DNA from: a virus
IMG/VR virus record: IMGVR_UViG_3300015261_000152
Coordinates: 1 to 43,402 of that record
DNA: 43,402 bases
Strand: one strand, 5' to 3'
In this document: piece by piece, positions 1 to 6,500 of the stretch
Numbering within the stretch: the stretch's first letter is position 1
Layout: each line of letters starts with the position of its first letter
The notes under the pieces: generated by a model
Databases searched by the model: none
Told to the model about the DNA's origin: nothing
What the model saw: only the letters and a program-made list of their open reading frames with translations
Position numbers and translations under genes: made by a program

Positions 1-210
1 ATGCCAAACTCTGATCTGCTCCCTTCCCTACTCTCCAAAATCAACGAAAACCAGCTCGCCCTTGAGGCTGCCATCATGGAGCTAACCCTATGGGTCGAGC
101 AGCGCGGATCCGCCGATGTCGCCGAAAACGTCCGAAGCTCTCTGGCCGCGCTCGATCGAAATGAAGAATTCATCAAAATGACTTTGGCTGTATTGATGAC
201 ACCCGACTGA
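1..210 (+). CDS. small hypothetical protein, 69 aa
   Basis: Function not recognised. The 69-residue acidic protein is almost entirely helical by composition (LLSKINENQLALEAAI, then AALDRNEEFIKM), with no membrane segment or signal peptide. The ORF begins at the first base of the window, so an upstream start cannot be excluded and no ribosome binding site can be seen. It reads toward the SOS-box gene at 289. Its style (short, helical, no paralogue here) fits the accessory genes common at prophage ends in Pseudomonas; that is an impression, not a family match. Confidence 0.6.
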   Translation: MPNSDLLPSLLSKINENQLALEAAIMELTLWVEQRGSADVAENVRSSLAALDRNEEFIKMTLAVLMTPD

Positions 211-253
211 CAGCTCGTCGCCTCACCCTCGCCCCCTTGTCGCGCCTCAATTA

Positions 254-269
254 CTGTACATCCAAACAG
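254..269. promoter_or_regulatory. LexA (SOS) box
   Basis: CTGTACATCCAAACAG is an exact match to the CTGT-N8-ACAG core of the gammaproteobacterial LexA operator. It ends 19 nt before the GTG start of the coiled-coil gene at 289. This predicts DNA-damage induction of that gene and of the SRAP fragment behind it. Confidence 0.7.
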
Positions 270-288
270 TATTCAGTAAGGCATTCCC

Positions 289-651
289 GTGGATCACCTC
301 ATAGAAGACACTGACGATTGGCTCGGCAACCCGACCCCGCTCGAAACCTGCCGACACCAGCTCAGGATGTACGAGAACGAATTCGAATCGCTCACTCTCA
401 AGCTGGAGCGCGCATTGGAAAATATTCAGGGCCTGGTTCGAGACAATGACGCACTCAGGCAGGAGAGAGATTCTCTCAAGGCCAAGCTTCAGTACGCCGA
501 AGGGGATTTACTGAGCGAGAGGCGAAGATTCGCCGACGTTGAGCACAGCAGAAACCACCTGTTCAAGGAAAACCAGCGCCTGCTCAGAGAAGCTCGAGAC
601 CGGGGGGAGCTGGCAGGTCATTGCGAAACCTGCGCCGAAAAAGGTTGGTGA
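289..651 (+). CDS. coiled-coil protein, predicted SOS-regulated
   Basis: A 120-residue protein starting at GTG 289, with AGTAAGG about 10 nt upstream as ribosome binding site. Residues about 20-105 are a long heptad-type helix rich in L, E, R and K. The C-terminus carries a Cys pair (ETCRHQ near the start; HCETCAEKGW at the end), so weak metal binding is possible. No enzyme motif is visible. A perfect LexA box lies directly upstream, and a truncated SRAP/YedK reading frame begins at the 3' end, with a GTG at 648 overlapping this gene's TGA. Together these look like a small DNA-damage operon. The specific function is unknown. Confidence 0.65.
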   Translation: MDHLIEDTDDWLGNPTPLETCRHQLRMYENEFESLTLKLERALENIQGLVRDNDALRQERDSLKAKLQYAEGDLLSERRRFADVEHSRNHLFKENQRLLREARDRGELAGHCETCAEKGW

Positions 652-704
652 CGAACCAGCGCTGGGGGGTCTACGCTGAATCAGATCGAGCCGAGGGCAT
701 GGCA

Positions 705-797
705 ATGTGCGGACGACTTTCCCAGTACAGCGGCATTCACGATTTCGCAGCGGCGCTCAGCGTGCCACAAGGCTACGACCCTTTGCGCAGCGATTAG
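705..797 (+). pseudogene. truncated SRAP (YedK/HMCES-type) gene, 5' fragment
   Basis: The frame beginning at ATG 705 reads MCGRLSQYSGIHDFAAALSV and stops at TAG 795. MCGR with the catalytic Cys2 followed by a YSxxxDFxxAL helix is the N-terminus of SOS response-associated peptidase (SRAP) proteins. These form a thiazolidine crosslink with abasic sites in single-stranded DNA. Intact members are about 200-230 residues; this one has 30. The family's downstream catalytic residues are absent from the next 100 bp in any frame. It is in frame with a GTG at 648 that overlaps the preceding stop. It is therefore a decayed or deletion-truncated gene. A functional short peptide is less likely. Confidence 0.6.
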
Positions 798-893
798 CCA
801 GTGCCTGAACGAAGCGCACGGGTCGTGCGAATACGACGGCTAACGCCGTAGCTTGAGTTCAAGAGAGAATGATCTCGAAGCTTAGGTCACAGT

Positions 894-2531
894 CTAATTA
901 GGTATAGATTCGCCAGTCTGATGAAACTGCGCCTGGGATTTTCCAGCCCGCTTCGCGCGATACAGCGCCTCATCAGCCTTGCCTAGAGCGTCAGCAAAAT
1001 CCCCCGTCGTCCACAGCGCCCCGCCTATGCTGCAGCCGACCCTGATAACCTGGCCGGCAATCGTGACAGGCTCTCCAATTTTTTTGAGAATTCGCTGAGC
1101 CGCACTCTGCACGTTATCCAACGACTCGCCAGGCTTCAATCGGAGCAGCAGAACGAACTCGTCGCCGCCGTGGCGGACAGCGATATCGCCATCACGCACG
1201 GCGGCAGAAAGACGCAAGCCGACTGAATGGAGCAATGCGTCTCCGACCGCATGGCCAAAACTATCGTTGACAGGCTTGAAACCATCAAGATCTAGGCACA
1301 ACACGCCGAAAGCTGGATGCTGCCCTGGTTCGTCTTGAACACTCTTTACGTAGTTTTCCAGCGCAGCACGGTTGGGTAGCCCCGTCACAGTATCCCGATA
1401 CGCTACGCCGCTGATGAGCGCTAACTGCCCCTGTTTCTGCGTCAGACTCTCGACCAGATGTCGAATGACTATGCTCAGTTTTTCAACCTCCACGCTGCCT
1501 TTTACCAGGGGAATATCTACGTCAGCGCCTTCAGCTAAGCGTGTTGCTGCATCGGCAATCTGGTTGAGTGGACGAGTAATAATGCCTGCCACATACCATC
1601 CGAGCGCGGCGAATGCGACGGATAAGAGACTACCCCAGAGTAAAACTTCTGCGCGTAGTCCGTTCGCCTCCGCAAATGCGACTTTTGCTGGCTGACGCGT
1701 CACGACCGTCCAGCCTAACCCAGGGTAGCCGTCAAGTCCGGTGCTTTCGGCGCGCCCCGAGACGTATTTCTTGCCATCCTCCCAGTCACTCACCGTCCAG
1801 TCAGTCTCGCTGTTCCGGGCAACGCAAGCTCCGCACGGGTGCCCGATGAGTCGCTTGGGGCCGAGCAAGACGACTCCGTCTCTGCCGATAACCAAAAACT
1901 CCAATTCTGGAAGACTTTTCTTCAGAGGTTCGAACATCGTGCGGCCAATTTCTGCTGCCCACTGCCAGGAGAGGTGAGTGCCTAATACACCTATGAACTC
2001 TCCGTTCTTACCTTTGACAGGCATGCTGATATCCACGAATTTCATAGCTTCGCCCGTCGGGTTGGCCAATAGCTTGGCGAGCATGACTGCTTCATGCACA
2101 TCACCTACAAACGTCTTGTCTTGTCCCTCGATGAAGACCGGTCGGTGGGCAATGTTGACGCCTTCAAGTAGCCGTCCTGTGGATGCGACTACGGTGCCTT
2201 GGGCATCAGTAAGTCCAATCCAGGAGTAGCTCGGGAACTGAGCATTGAGGTGGTTAAGCAAGGTACGTGCTTGGGATACGTTCGCGGGATTGCGCAAAGC
2301 CTCTAAGGCACTCAGAACACTTAGCTCCTTAGCGCGGCTATGCATGTCGCGATCAAGACGGTCGATCATCGAAGCGGCATATTCCGCAAGCTGATGCCCG
2401 GTTTGTTCTTTGTGTCTGGAAATTGCGGATGCACCAATGACGGTGCCGAAGATGCACGTGAGGACCAACACCGCGACGGCGACGACCATTGCGAATTTCA
2501 TTCGCAAACTTTGGAAAGGGAGCAACTGCAT
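894..2531 (-). CDS. membrane diguanylate cyclase (Cache-HAMP-GGDEF)
   Basis: Predicted to make cyclic di-GMP from two GTP at the inner membrane. Order: transmembrane helix at about residues 12-34, a periplasmic Cache-type sensor at about 40-285 (includes the region around SWIGLTDAQGTVVAST), a second helix at about 292-318, HAMP at about 318-370, and a GGDEF domain at about 375-535. The active-site GGDEF is intact at 455-459, and the RDGD five residues before it matches the product-inhibition I-site RxxD. No EAL domain. At 545 residues it has the normal length for the architecture. It lies alone between the SRAP fragment and the phage lysis genes, transcribed with the late genes. It may be host flank or prophage cargo. 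The start at 2531 has a weak ribosome binding site; Met11 is an alternative. Confidence 0.9.
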   Translation of the reverse strand: MQLLPFQSLRMKFAMVVAVAVLVLTCIFGTVIGASAISRHKEQTGHQLAEYAASMIDRLDRDMHSRAKELSVLSALEALRNPANVSQARTLLNHLNAQFPSYSWIGLTDAQGTVVASTGRLLEGVNIAHRPVFIEGQDKTFVGDVHEAVMLAKLLANPTGEAMKFVDISMPVKGKNGEFIGVLGTHLSWQWAAEIGRTMFEPLKKSLPELEFLVIGRDGVVLLGPKRLIGHPCGACVARNSETDWTVSDWEDGKKYVSGRAESTGLDGYPGLGWTVVTRQPAKVAFAEANGLRAEVLLWGSLLSVAFAALGWYVAGIITRPLNQIADAATRLAEGADVDIPLVKGSVEVEKLSIVIRHLVESLTQKQGQLALISGVAYRDTVTGLPNRAALENYVKSVQDEPGQHPAFGVLCLDLDGFKPVNDSFGHAVGDALLHSVGLRLSAAVRDGDIAVRHGGDEFVLLLRLKPGESLDNVQSAAQRILKKIGEPVTIAGQVIRVGCSIGGALWTTGDFADALGKADEALYRAKRAGKSQAQFHQTGESIPN

Positions 2532-2815
2532 GATTGGAAATCCGGCAGATCAAACGCCTTCAATCCTTGGCATTCTCGATAAAGCTATCGGCAAGCGACA
2601 AGGAGTTCTTGAGTGGATTGTATGTGATGGCCGCCTTTTACTCGCCAAAATGGACCACACTCGGAGTTGAACATCCCTTCGCGATGGGGTGTTGGGCACC
2701 CGGACGTACCTGAACGAAGATATTTTTGTGACGGGCTGGCGCTTCGCGCCGAGGGCAAGGTCTGCAATCGACAAAGTGGGCCGATAAAGCCGATCGATGA
2801 AAACAACTGAATGAT
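2532..2815. other. gene-free interval between lysis end and GGDEF gene
   Basis: No convincing gene, tRNA or insertion sequence is seen. It contains a hairpin at 2670-2693 (AACATCCC pairing with GGGGTGTT across an 8-nt loop, one G-U pair) without a T-run, and a smaller GGCGC-ttc-GCGCC hairpin near 2740. This is one candidate place for the left prophage junction, but no repeat of it was found near 43.4 kb. Confidence 0.4.
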
Positions 2816-3031
2816 TCAATGCTGCGACAGTGTTTTCAGGTGCTCTACCAGCGCAGCTTCAAAAATGATGTACAGCCTTTCAGCATCGCCGGAGCGCAAC
2901 GCACCGGCGGTTTCCAGCCCAAGCACGAAGCCTTCCGCCCGTGCTCCCGCCTTCACCGCAGTGATCATCGAATCCGTGCGGACGATCTGCGCAAGTAGAC
3001 GATCGGCTTCTCGCTGCATTTTGTCGCCCAT
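2816..3031 (-). CDS. small hypothetical phage protein, end of late operon
   Basis: Unrecognised 71-residue helical protein. I chose ATG 3031 because GGAAGG sits about 6 nt upstream; a GTG at 3055 is in frame but its AAGGGG abuts the codon. The sequence is amphipathic (READRLLAQIVRTDSMITAV) with no transmembrane segment or Cys pair. It follows the lysis genes, on the same strand with a short gap, so it is probably the last gene of the late transcript. Confidence 0.6.
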   Translation of the reverse strand: MGDKMQREADRLLAQIVRTDSMITAVKAGARAEGFVLGLETAGALRSGDAERLYIIFEAALVEHLKTLSQH

Positions 3032-3064
3032 CACCACGCCTTCCAATCTGACCACCCCTTATAC

Positions 3065-3226
3065 TCAGTTTCCCATCCAGTAGATCACCGACAAAACGAC
3101 TGCAGCCCAGGCAAGCGTCATCAGAAAAGAAAGCCCTATGAAACGCTTGTCCATCGCTATGCGTCCGTCCTCAAATGCGAATGATGGTTCAGGAGGTTCG
3201 CCTTCGCAAGCGTGGCGGAGGGCCAT
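3065..3226 (-). CDS. small single-pass membrane protein coupled to Rz
   Basis: A 53-residue protein with one C-terminal hydrophobic segment (IGLSFLMTLAWAAVVLSVIYW, a few residues from the end) and a charged N-terminus. The start is set at 3226 because its ATG overlaps the TGA of Rz (TGATG), a usual translational-coupling arrangement. An upstream in-frame ATG at 3259 lies inside Rz. By position it could assist lysis, but it has no holin-family signature I recognise. The last 29 residues could also be made alone from an internal ATG. Confidence 0.45.
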   Translation of the reverse strand: MALRHACEGEPPEPSFAFEDGRIAMDKRFIGLSFLMTLAWAAVVLSVIYWMGN

Positions 3227-3729
3227 CAATGTTGCACATTTCGTACATAGTCCTGGCACGCCCGCAATGCGATCAGTCCGCGATCACCTGTGTCGGTGAC
3301 GGCGATAATTCGTTGAGCATGCGCCGGGTCAAGTCGGGCTCGTACGGTTGCATGATCCACGCCGCCGGCGCCGGTGGTTTTTGGCACGTCACAGCCACCG
3401 GCTGAATCCGCGTCCATGAGGACTGACAGCCGCAGATCAGAAGTGGCAAGGCGATCGCGCAGGCGATCCTGGTCACGTTGGGCATCGCTCAATTTCCTGT
3501 AATGAGTTTGCTCACTGGCCGCCAGCCTCAGCTCAAGCGCCAGCCGCTTGTCCTGCTCGGCCTTCTGCGCCGCGGCGCCGGCCGTGGCAAGTTGGTTCAG
3601 CGTCTCGCCGTTGAGCTTGGCCTGCTCGGCAAGCTGCCTGCCATAGCGCCATTCCTGAAACTGCCAGGCGCTGCCGAAGCCGGCGAGCGCCAGCGCCAGC
3701 ACGCCGATCAACCGCCACGGCACGGTCAC
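3226..3729 (-). CDS. Rz: Rz-like i-spanin (inner-membrane lysis protein)
   Basis: Predicted inner-membrane half of the spanin complex that disrupts the outer membrane in the last step of lysis. The start is GTG 3729, overlapping the lysozyme stop as GTGA. Residues about 5-24 (RLIGVLALALAGFGSAW) form an N-terminal signal anchor. The rest is a periplasmic coiled-coil helix (about 30-125) rich in A, E, Q and R, typical of Rz. Its length of 167 residues is normal. Rz1 is encoded inside it in another frame (3273-3485). It sits directly after the endolysin, as in lambda and many Pseudomonas phages. Confidence 0.8.
   Translation of the reverse strand: MTVPWRLIGVLALALAGFGSAWQFQEWRYGRQLAEQAKLNGETLNQLATAGAAAQKAEQDKRLALELRLAASEQTHYRKLSDAQRDQDRLRDRLATSDLRLSVLMDADSAGGCDVPKTTGAGGVDHATVRARLDPAHAQRIIAVTDTGDRGLIALRACQDYVRNVQH
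3273..3485 (-). CDS. Rz1: Rz1-like o-spanin lipoprotein, nested in Rz
   Basis: A 70-residue product in a different frame wholly inside Rz. It has a signal peptide (residues about 4-19, ACAIALPLLICG) and a lipobox LICGC, with the predicted lipidated Cys at residue 20. The mature part is about 51 residues and proline-rich (KPPAPAAW). An outer-membrane lipoprotein with prolines nested in Rz is the hallmark of Rz1, which binds Rz across the periplasm and fuses inner and outer membranes. It would be missed by annotation that forbids overlapping genes. Confidence 0.8.
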   Translation of the reverse strand: MPNVTRIACAIALPLLICGCQSSWTRIQPVAVTCQKPPAPAAWIMQPYEPDLTRRMLNELSPSPTQVIAD

Positions 3730-4259
3730 GCCAGCACCTCGCGCGCCGTCTCCCACAGCGCCAGCCGTTCCGCCAAGCCGTTCAGCCCGCCGTTGATGCG
3801 CCGAGTGATGGTGTTGAACTCTTCCCGATCGGCCAAATCATTCAGTCCCTTTTGCTTCCAGAACCACGCCGCCGACATCGCGGCATGCTGAGGCAGCTCG
3901 AGCAGTTCCGGGTGGCTGATCAGATCGAGGCCCAGCGCTTCGCCGCACTTCGCGTAGTTCGCCCGGCCTGTGATTTGAATCAGGCCGCGACCGCAATACT
4001 TGCGGCCATCGCCCGGCACGGTATTGCCGAGGTCTTCGCGCCCCTCGTATCCGCGTTGCGCAGCGGTCGGCCCCCAGATTTCACGGACGTAGCGCAGCTG
4101 ACCCGACTCGTGACCGATCTGCGCGAGAAATGCGGCGGCGCGCTTCGTGCCCAAGATCTGGTAGTGCTGCATGGCGGTGTTCAGGGCGGAAACAAAAACG
4201 CCCGCTTGAGTGCGGGCGTTCGGGAGGATCTGCAGCAACTGCTGCTGACTGATGGACAT
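3726..4259 (-). CDS. GH19-type endolysin (phage lysozyme/chitinase fold)
   Basis: Cell-wall hydrolase cutting the glycan strand of peptidoglycan at lysis. It has 177 residues, one catalytic domain and no signal peptide, so it needs the holin at 25.2 kb. Catalytic glutamate predicted at E51 in IGHESGQLRY; the substrate-groove motif CGRGLIQITGRANYAKCG follows, and WFWKQKGL lies near 130; all are typical of GH19 phage endolysins. The gene has a hairpin-U-run leader and TCTGGAGTTTGGT before its ATG. It overlaps the start of Rz. The holin and endolysin are separated by the whole structural cluster, unlike lambda. Confidence 0.9.
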   Translation of the reverse strand: MSISQQQLLQILPNARTQAGVFVSALNTAMQHYQILGTKRAAAFLAQIGHESGQLRYVREIWGPTAAQRGYEGREDLGNTVPGDGRKYCGRGLIQITGRANYAKCGEALGLDLISHPELLELPQHAAMSAAWFWKQKGLNDLADREEFNTITRRINGGLNGLAERLALWETAREVLA

Positions 4260-4274
4260 ACCAAACTCCAGACA

Positions 4275-4311
4275 TAAAAAAGCCGCACTCAGGCGGCGAT
4301 GGGATGCGGCT
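4275..4311 (-). terminator. hairpin with U-run in the lysozyme leader
   Basis: On the minus strand AGCCGCA (4305-4311) pairs with TGCGGCT (4281-4287) across a 17-nt loop and is followed by TTTTTT. It lies between gene D and lysozyme, about 20 nt before the lysozyme ATG. Confidence 0.6.
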
Positions 4312-5359
4312 ACTGTTTCTCGACGCTCACCACCTTGAGTGGCGGTTTTGCACCTTTCTTTTTCTTGCCCTTGGATTTACCAGCTTTGCCGGCATTGCAT
4401 TCGACGGTTGTCGACCAGCCGGATTGGGTGAACACCTGCTCCACCGAGTCCGCCAGATACTCGCCATCAAGCCCGACCTTGAAGCCCTGGGCGAGAATCG
4501 GCCGCTCGGCGAAGATGTCAGTCCGTCCTTCCATCTCAAACCGCACGTCGGCGGTCGAGCGGTTGAACGCTGACAGCCGCGCCTTGGCGGCCGCTTCGGC
4601 GGCGGTCTTGTTTGGGTAGATATGGCGATCGGTATGCACTGCCGGCAAGCCGTCCGGAGCGTCATCGTTGTCGATGGTGACCACCGCCAGCTTGCCGTTT
4701 TTCTTGTCCTGATGTTTGGTGGCCACCGCCTTGTGCGAGTTGCGATCACCGAGACTGAATTGCCAGCGGCTGAGGTCACTGCGGGTCAGGGTGATGGCGC
4801 CGAACGCCTTGCCGCTGGCCGTCTGGCCACCCTGGCGCGGCATCACCAACAGCTTGCCGTCTGCCACCTTGGCCGTGCAGTCGTATTGCTTGGCCAGACG
4901 GGTGATGAAATTAAAATCGGACTCGTTGAGCTGGTCGACCCGGGCGACCTTGGTCGACACCGGGCAAACCGGCTGCCAGCCATTGCGCGCGGCCACGTCA
5001 GCCACGATCTTCGACAGCGGCACATCTTCCCAGCTTCCGCTACGAATGGTCTTGCCGCTGCCACGCATGTCGCTGGCCTTGCCCTTGATCACGATGGTGT
5101 CGGGTGGGCCTGACACCTCGACCGTGTCCACGGTATAGCTGCCCATGCGCGTCAGGGCCGTTTCGGCATACCCCAGGTAAATCTCGATTGAGCTGCCACG
5201 CCGTGGCAATTGCACTTGCCCATCACGGTCGTCGATACGCAACTCAAACTCGTCGGACTCCATGCCCGGCTTGTCAGAGGTACGCAGCAACAACAGCCGA
5301 TCATTGATCTTGGCCGTGACGTCGGCCCCATCGGCGACGATTCGAAACATCGGAGTCAT
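4310..5359 (-). CDS. P2 gpD-like tail hub protein (late control D family)
   Basis: Structural baseplate hub of contractile-tail phages (homologous fold to T4 gp27 and VgrG). The family is named late control D from P2 genetics, but the protein is the tail hub. It has 349 residues from ATG 5359. The family-typical features are an N-terminal beta domain (TPMFRIVADGADVTAKINDR), NESDFNFITRLAKQYDCTAKV around 150, and a C-terminal VEQVFTQSGWSTTVE segment. It ends in a Lys-rich tail (KAGKSKGKKKKGAK). It is last in the P2 order (U, X, D). An upstream ATG at 5386 would start inside the terminator hairpin, so 5359 is preferred. Confidence 0.88.
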   Translation of the reverse strand: MTPMFRIVADGADVTAKINDRLLLLRTSDKPGMESDEFELRIDDRDGQVQLPRRGSSIEIYLGYAETALTRMGSYTVDTVEVSGPPDTIVIKGKASDMRGSGKTIRSGSWEDVPLSKIVADVAARNGWQPVCPVSTKVARVDQLNESDFNFITRLAKQYDCTAKVADGKLLVMPRQGGQTASGKAFGAITLTRSDLSRWQFSLGDRNSHKAVATKHQDKKNGKLAVVTIDNDDAPDGLPAVHTDRHIYPNKTAAEAAAKARLSAFNRSTADVRFEMEGRTDIFAERPILAQGFKVGLDGEYLADSVEQVFTQSGWSTTVECNAGKAGKSKGKKKKGAKPPLKVVSVEKQ

Positions 5360-5373
5360 GGTTTTTTTCCAAT

Positions 5374-5394
5374 AAAAAACCCGCACAAGGCGGG
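5374..5394 (-). terminator. hairpin with U-run before gene D
   Basis: Minus strand: CCCGC (5390-5394) pairs with GCGGG (5380-5384) over a 5-nt loop, followed by six T (5374-5379). It ends 15-20 nt upstream of the D start codon. Confidence 0.6.
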
Positions 5395-5419
5395 CCAGAA
5401 AAACAAGGTGTCGTTACGC

Positions 5420-5431
5420 GTTACGCGTAAC
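5420..5431. repeat. palindrome GTTACGCGTAAC, copy 1
   Basis: A perfect 12-bp palindrome extending here to 16 bp (GCGTTACGCGTAACGC) and preceded by a direct GTTACGC. The same 12-mer recurs at 11644-11655, also beside a terminator hairpin of the late operon. Confidence 0.7.
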
Positions 5432-5464
5432 GCGACGCGGCGCCGGCGAAGGCATCGCCCCGGG

Positions 5465-5671
5465 TCAATCCCACAAGCTGACGCCCTCACTGGTCGGGCT
5501 GGGCAGATCCGGCAGGACGATAATCACGCCCGACCGGAACGGTTGAGGCTCATCGGCCAGCCCCTGATTGGCATCGAGCACGGCCTCGACGCTGCCATTC
5601 AGATGGCCGTAAACGTTGTTGCAAATGACATCGAGCATGTCGCCATCAGACGTCCTGCATGTCGTCGCCAT
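5465..5671 (-). CDS. P2 gpX-like tail protein (LysM-like)
   Basis: A 68-residue tail protein. The CRTSDGDMLDVICNNVYG motif matches the LysM-like core of P2 gpX, and the ending SGVIIVLPDLP is typical. Gene X products are small baseplate/tail-tip components in P2-type tails. ATG 5671 gives the normal length; an ATG 13 codons upstream would deepen the overlap with U. It overlaps the end of U by 26 nt and precedes D, the P2 order. Confidence 0.85.
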   Translation of the reverse strand: MATTCRTSDGDMLDVICNNVYGHLNGSVEAVLDANQGLADEPQPFRSGVIIVLPDLPSPTSEGVSLWD

Positions 5672-6491
5672 AGCGCTCAAACTCCAAAGTGAACCCCTGT
5701 TTGCGAGCAATCCCGCCGTGCAGCAGTGCGGACTGCTCCTCGTTGATGTTTTTCAGGCACCACGTCCCGATCACCTCGCCATAGCCCGTGGTCAGGGTCA
5801 GCGGTTGCAGCCTGGCCCCGATGGAACGCAGCGTGTCCATCTGCTTCAATCCACCCTTGAAGCCTGGGTAGATCGTGCCTTTGAGCGTCAACTTTTCATC
5901 GCCCATACCGATGCCCTGCTTCGCCGGCCGGCGCGTCAGCCGCTCCTGCGAAGCCCAGCGGAATTCAGTCGAACGGCTCAGCTCATCAAAGGCTGCCGTG
6001 TCCAGATTGAAGTAATACGGCTCAATTTTCGAATCGCGCGGCTGAATGATCATCAGATGCGGGAACGGCTTCACCGCCTCCGGCGCCGGCGTGGCCTCCA
6101 CGGCAAAGGAACTGGTGGGCACGATGTTGGCCAGCGACGGACTGACCTTGCCGGCGACGTTGTTGATCGCCGTGGCCGCCTTGCCCGCCTGTTCCTTCAC
6201 CGTGCCCAGCCGCTCCTGCACTTCAGCCGCCGCGCGGGTGGCGCGGCCGTACACCGCTACCACCTGACCGACCTTGGCTTGAGCCGCATCGACGCCGCGC
6301 ATCACCCGCTGAAGTTTGGCGCCGATGGCCGGACTAACAAACGGGATGTTCTCCAGCTCGGACGCGGCGCCGGTTAGTTCGCGGATCGCACCGTTGACCG
6401 GGGTCAGCATGCCATCGGCACTGCGTCGGCCGGTTTCTGCCGCCTCGACCAGGTACTTCAGGCTCGATTGCATCTGCTCCATGTAAGCCAT
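5646..6491 (-). CDS. P2 gpU-like tail protein with long N-terminal extension
   Basis: The C-terminal half, from about residue 145 (FPHLMIIQPRDSKIEPYYFN through SRSTEFRWASQERL, QGIGMGDEKLTLKGTIYP and LVTGYGEVIGTW-like sequence), is the P2 gpU family, usually about 130-160 residues in total. Here 281 residues are present. The first 140 or so are an Ala-rich helical extension with hydrophobic glycine/proline-poor stretches (GAKLQRVMRGVDAAQAKVGQ). It lies directly after the tape measure gene, as in P2. The extension may be an added scaffold or tape-measure contact. The U assignment is firm; the role of the extension is unknown. Confidence 0.85.
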   Translation of the reverse strand: MAYMEQMQSSLKYLVEAAETGRRSADGMLTPVNGAIRELTGAASELENIPFVSPAIGAKLQRVMRGVDAAQAKVGQVVAVYGRATRAAAEVQERLGTVKEQAGKAATAINNVAGKVSPSLANIVPTSSFAVEATPAPEAVKPFPHLMIIQPRDSKIEPYYFNLDTAAFDELSRSTEFRWASQERLTRRPAKQGIGMGDEKLTLKGTIYPGFKGGLKQMDTLRSIGARLQPLTLTTGYGEVIGTWCLKNINEEQSALLHGGIARKQGFTLEFERYGDDMQDV

Positions 6492-6500
6492 GAAACCTCC

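Noticed and set aside
2532-2815. Left attachment site
   Set aside because: I searched for a direct repeat of this interval near the integrase end and for a tRNA 3' end; none was seen. The right end lies at or beyond the window border.
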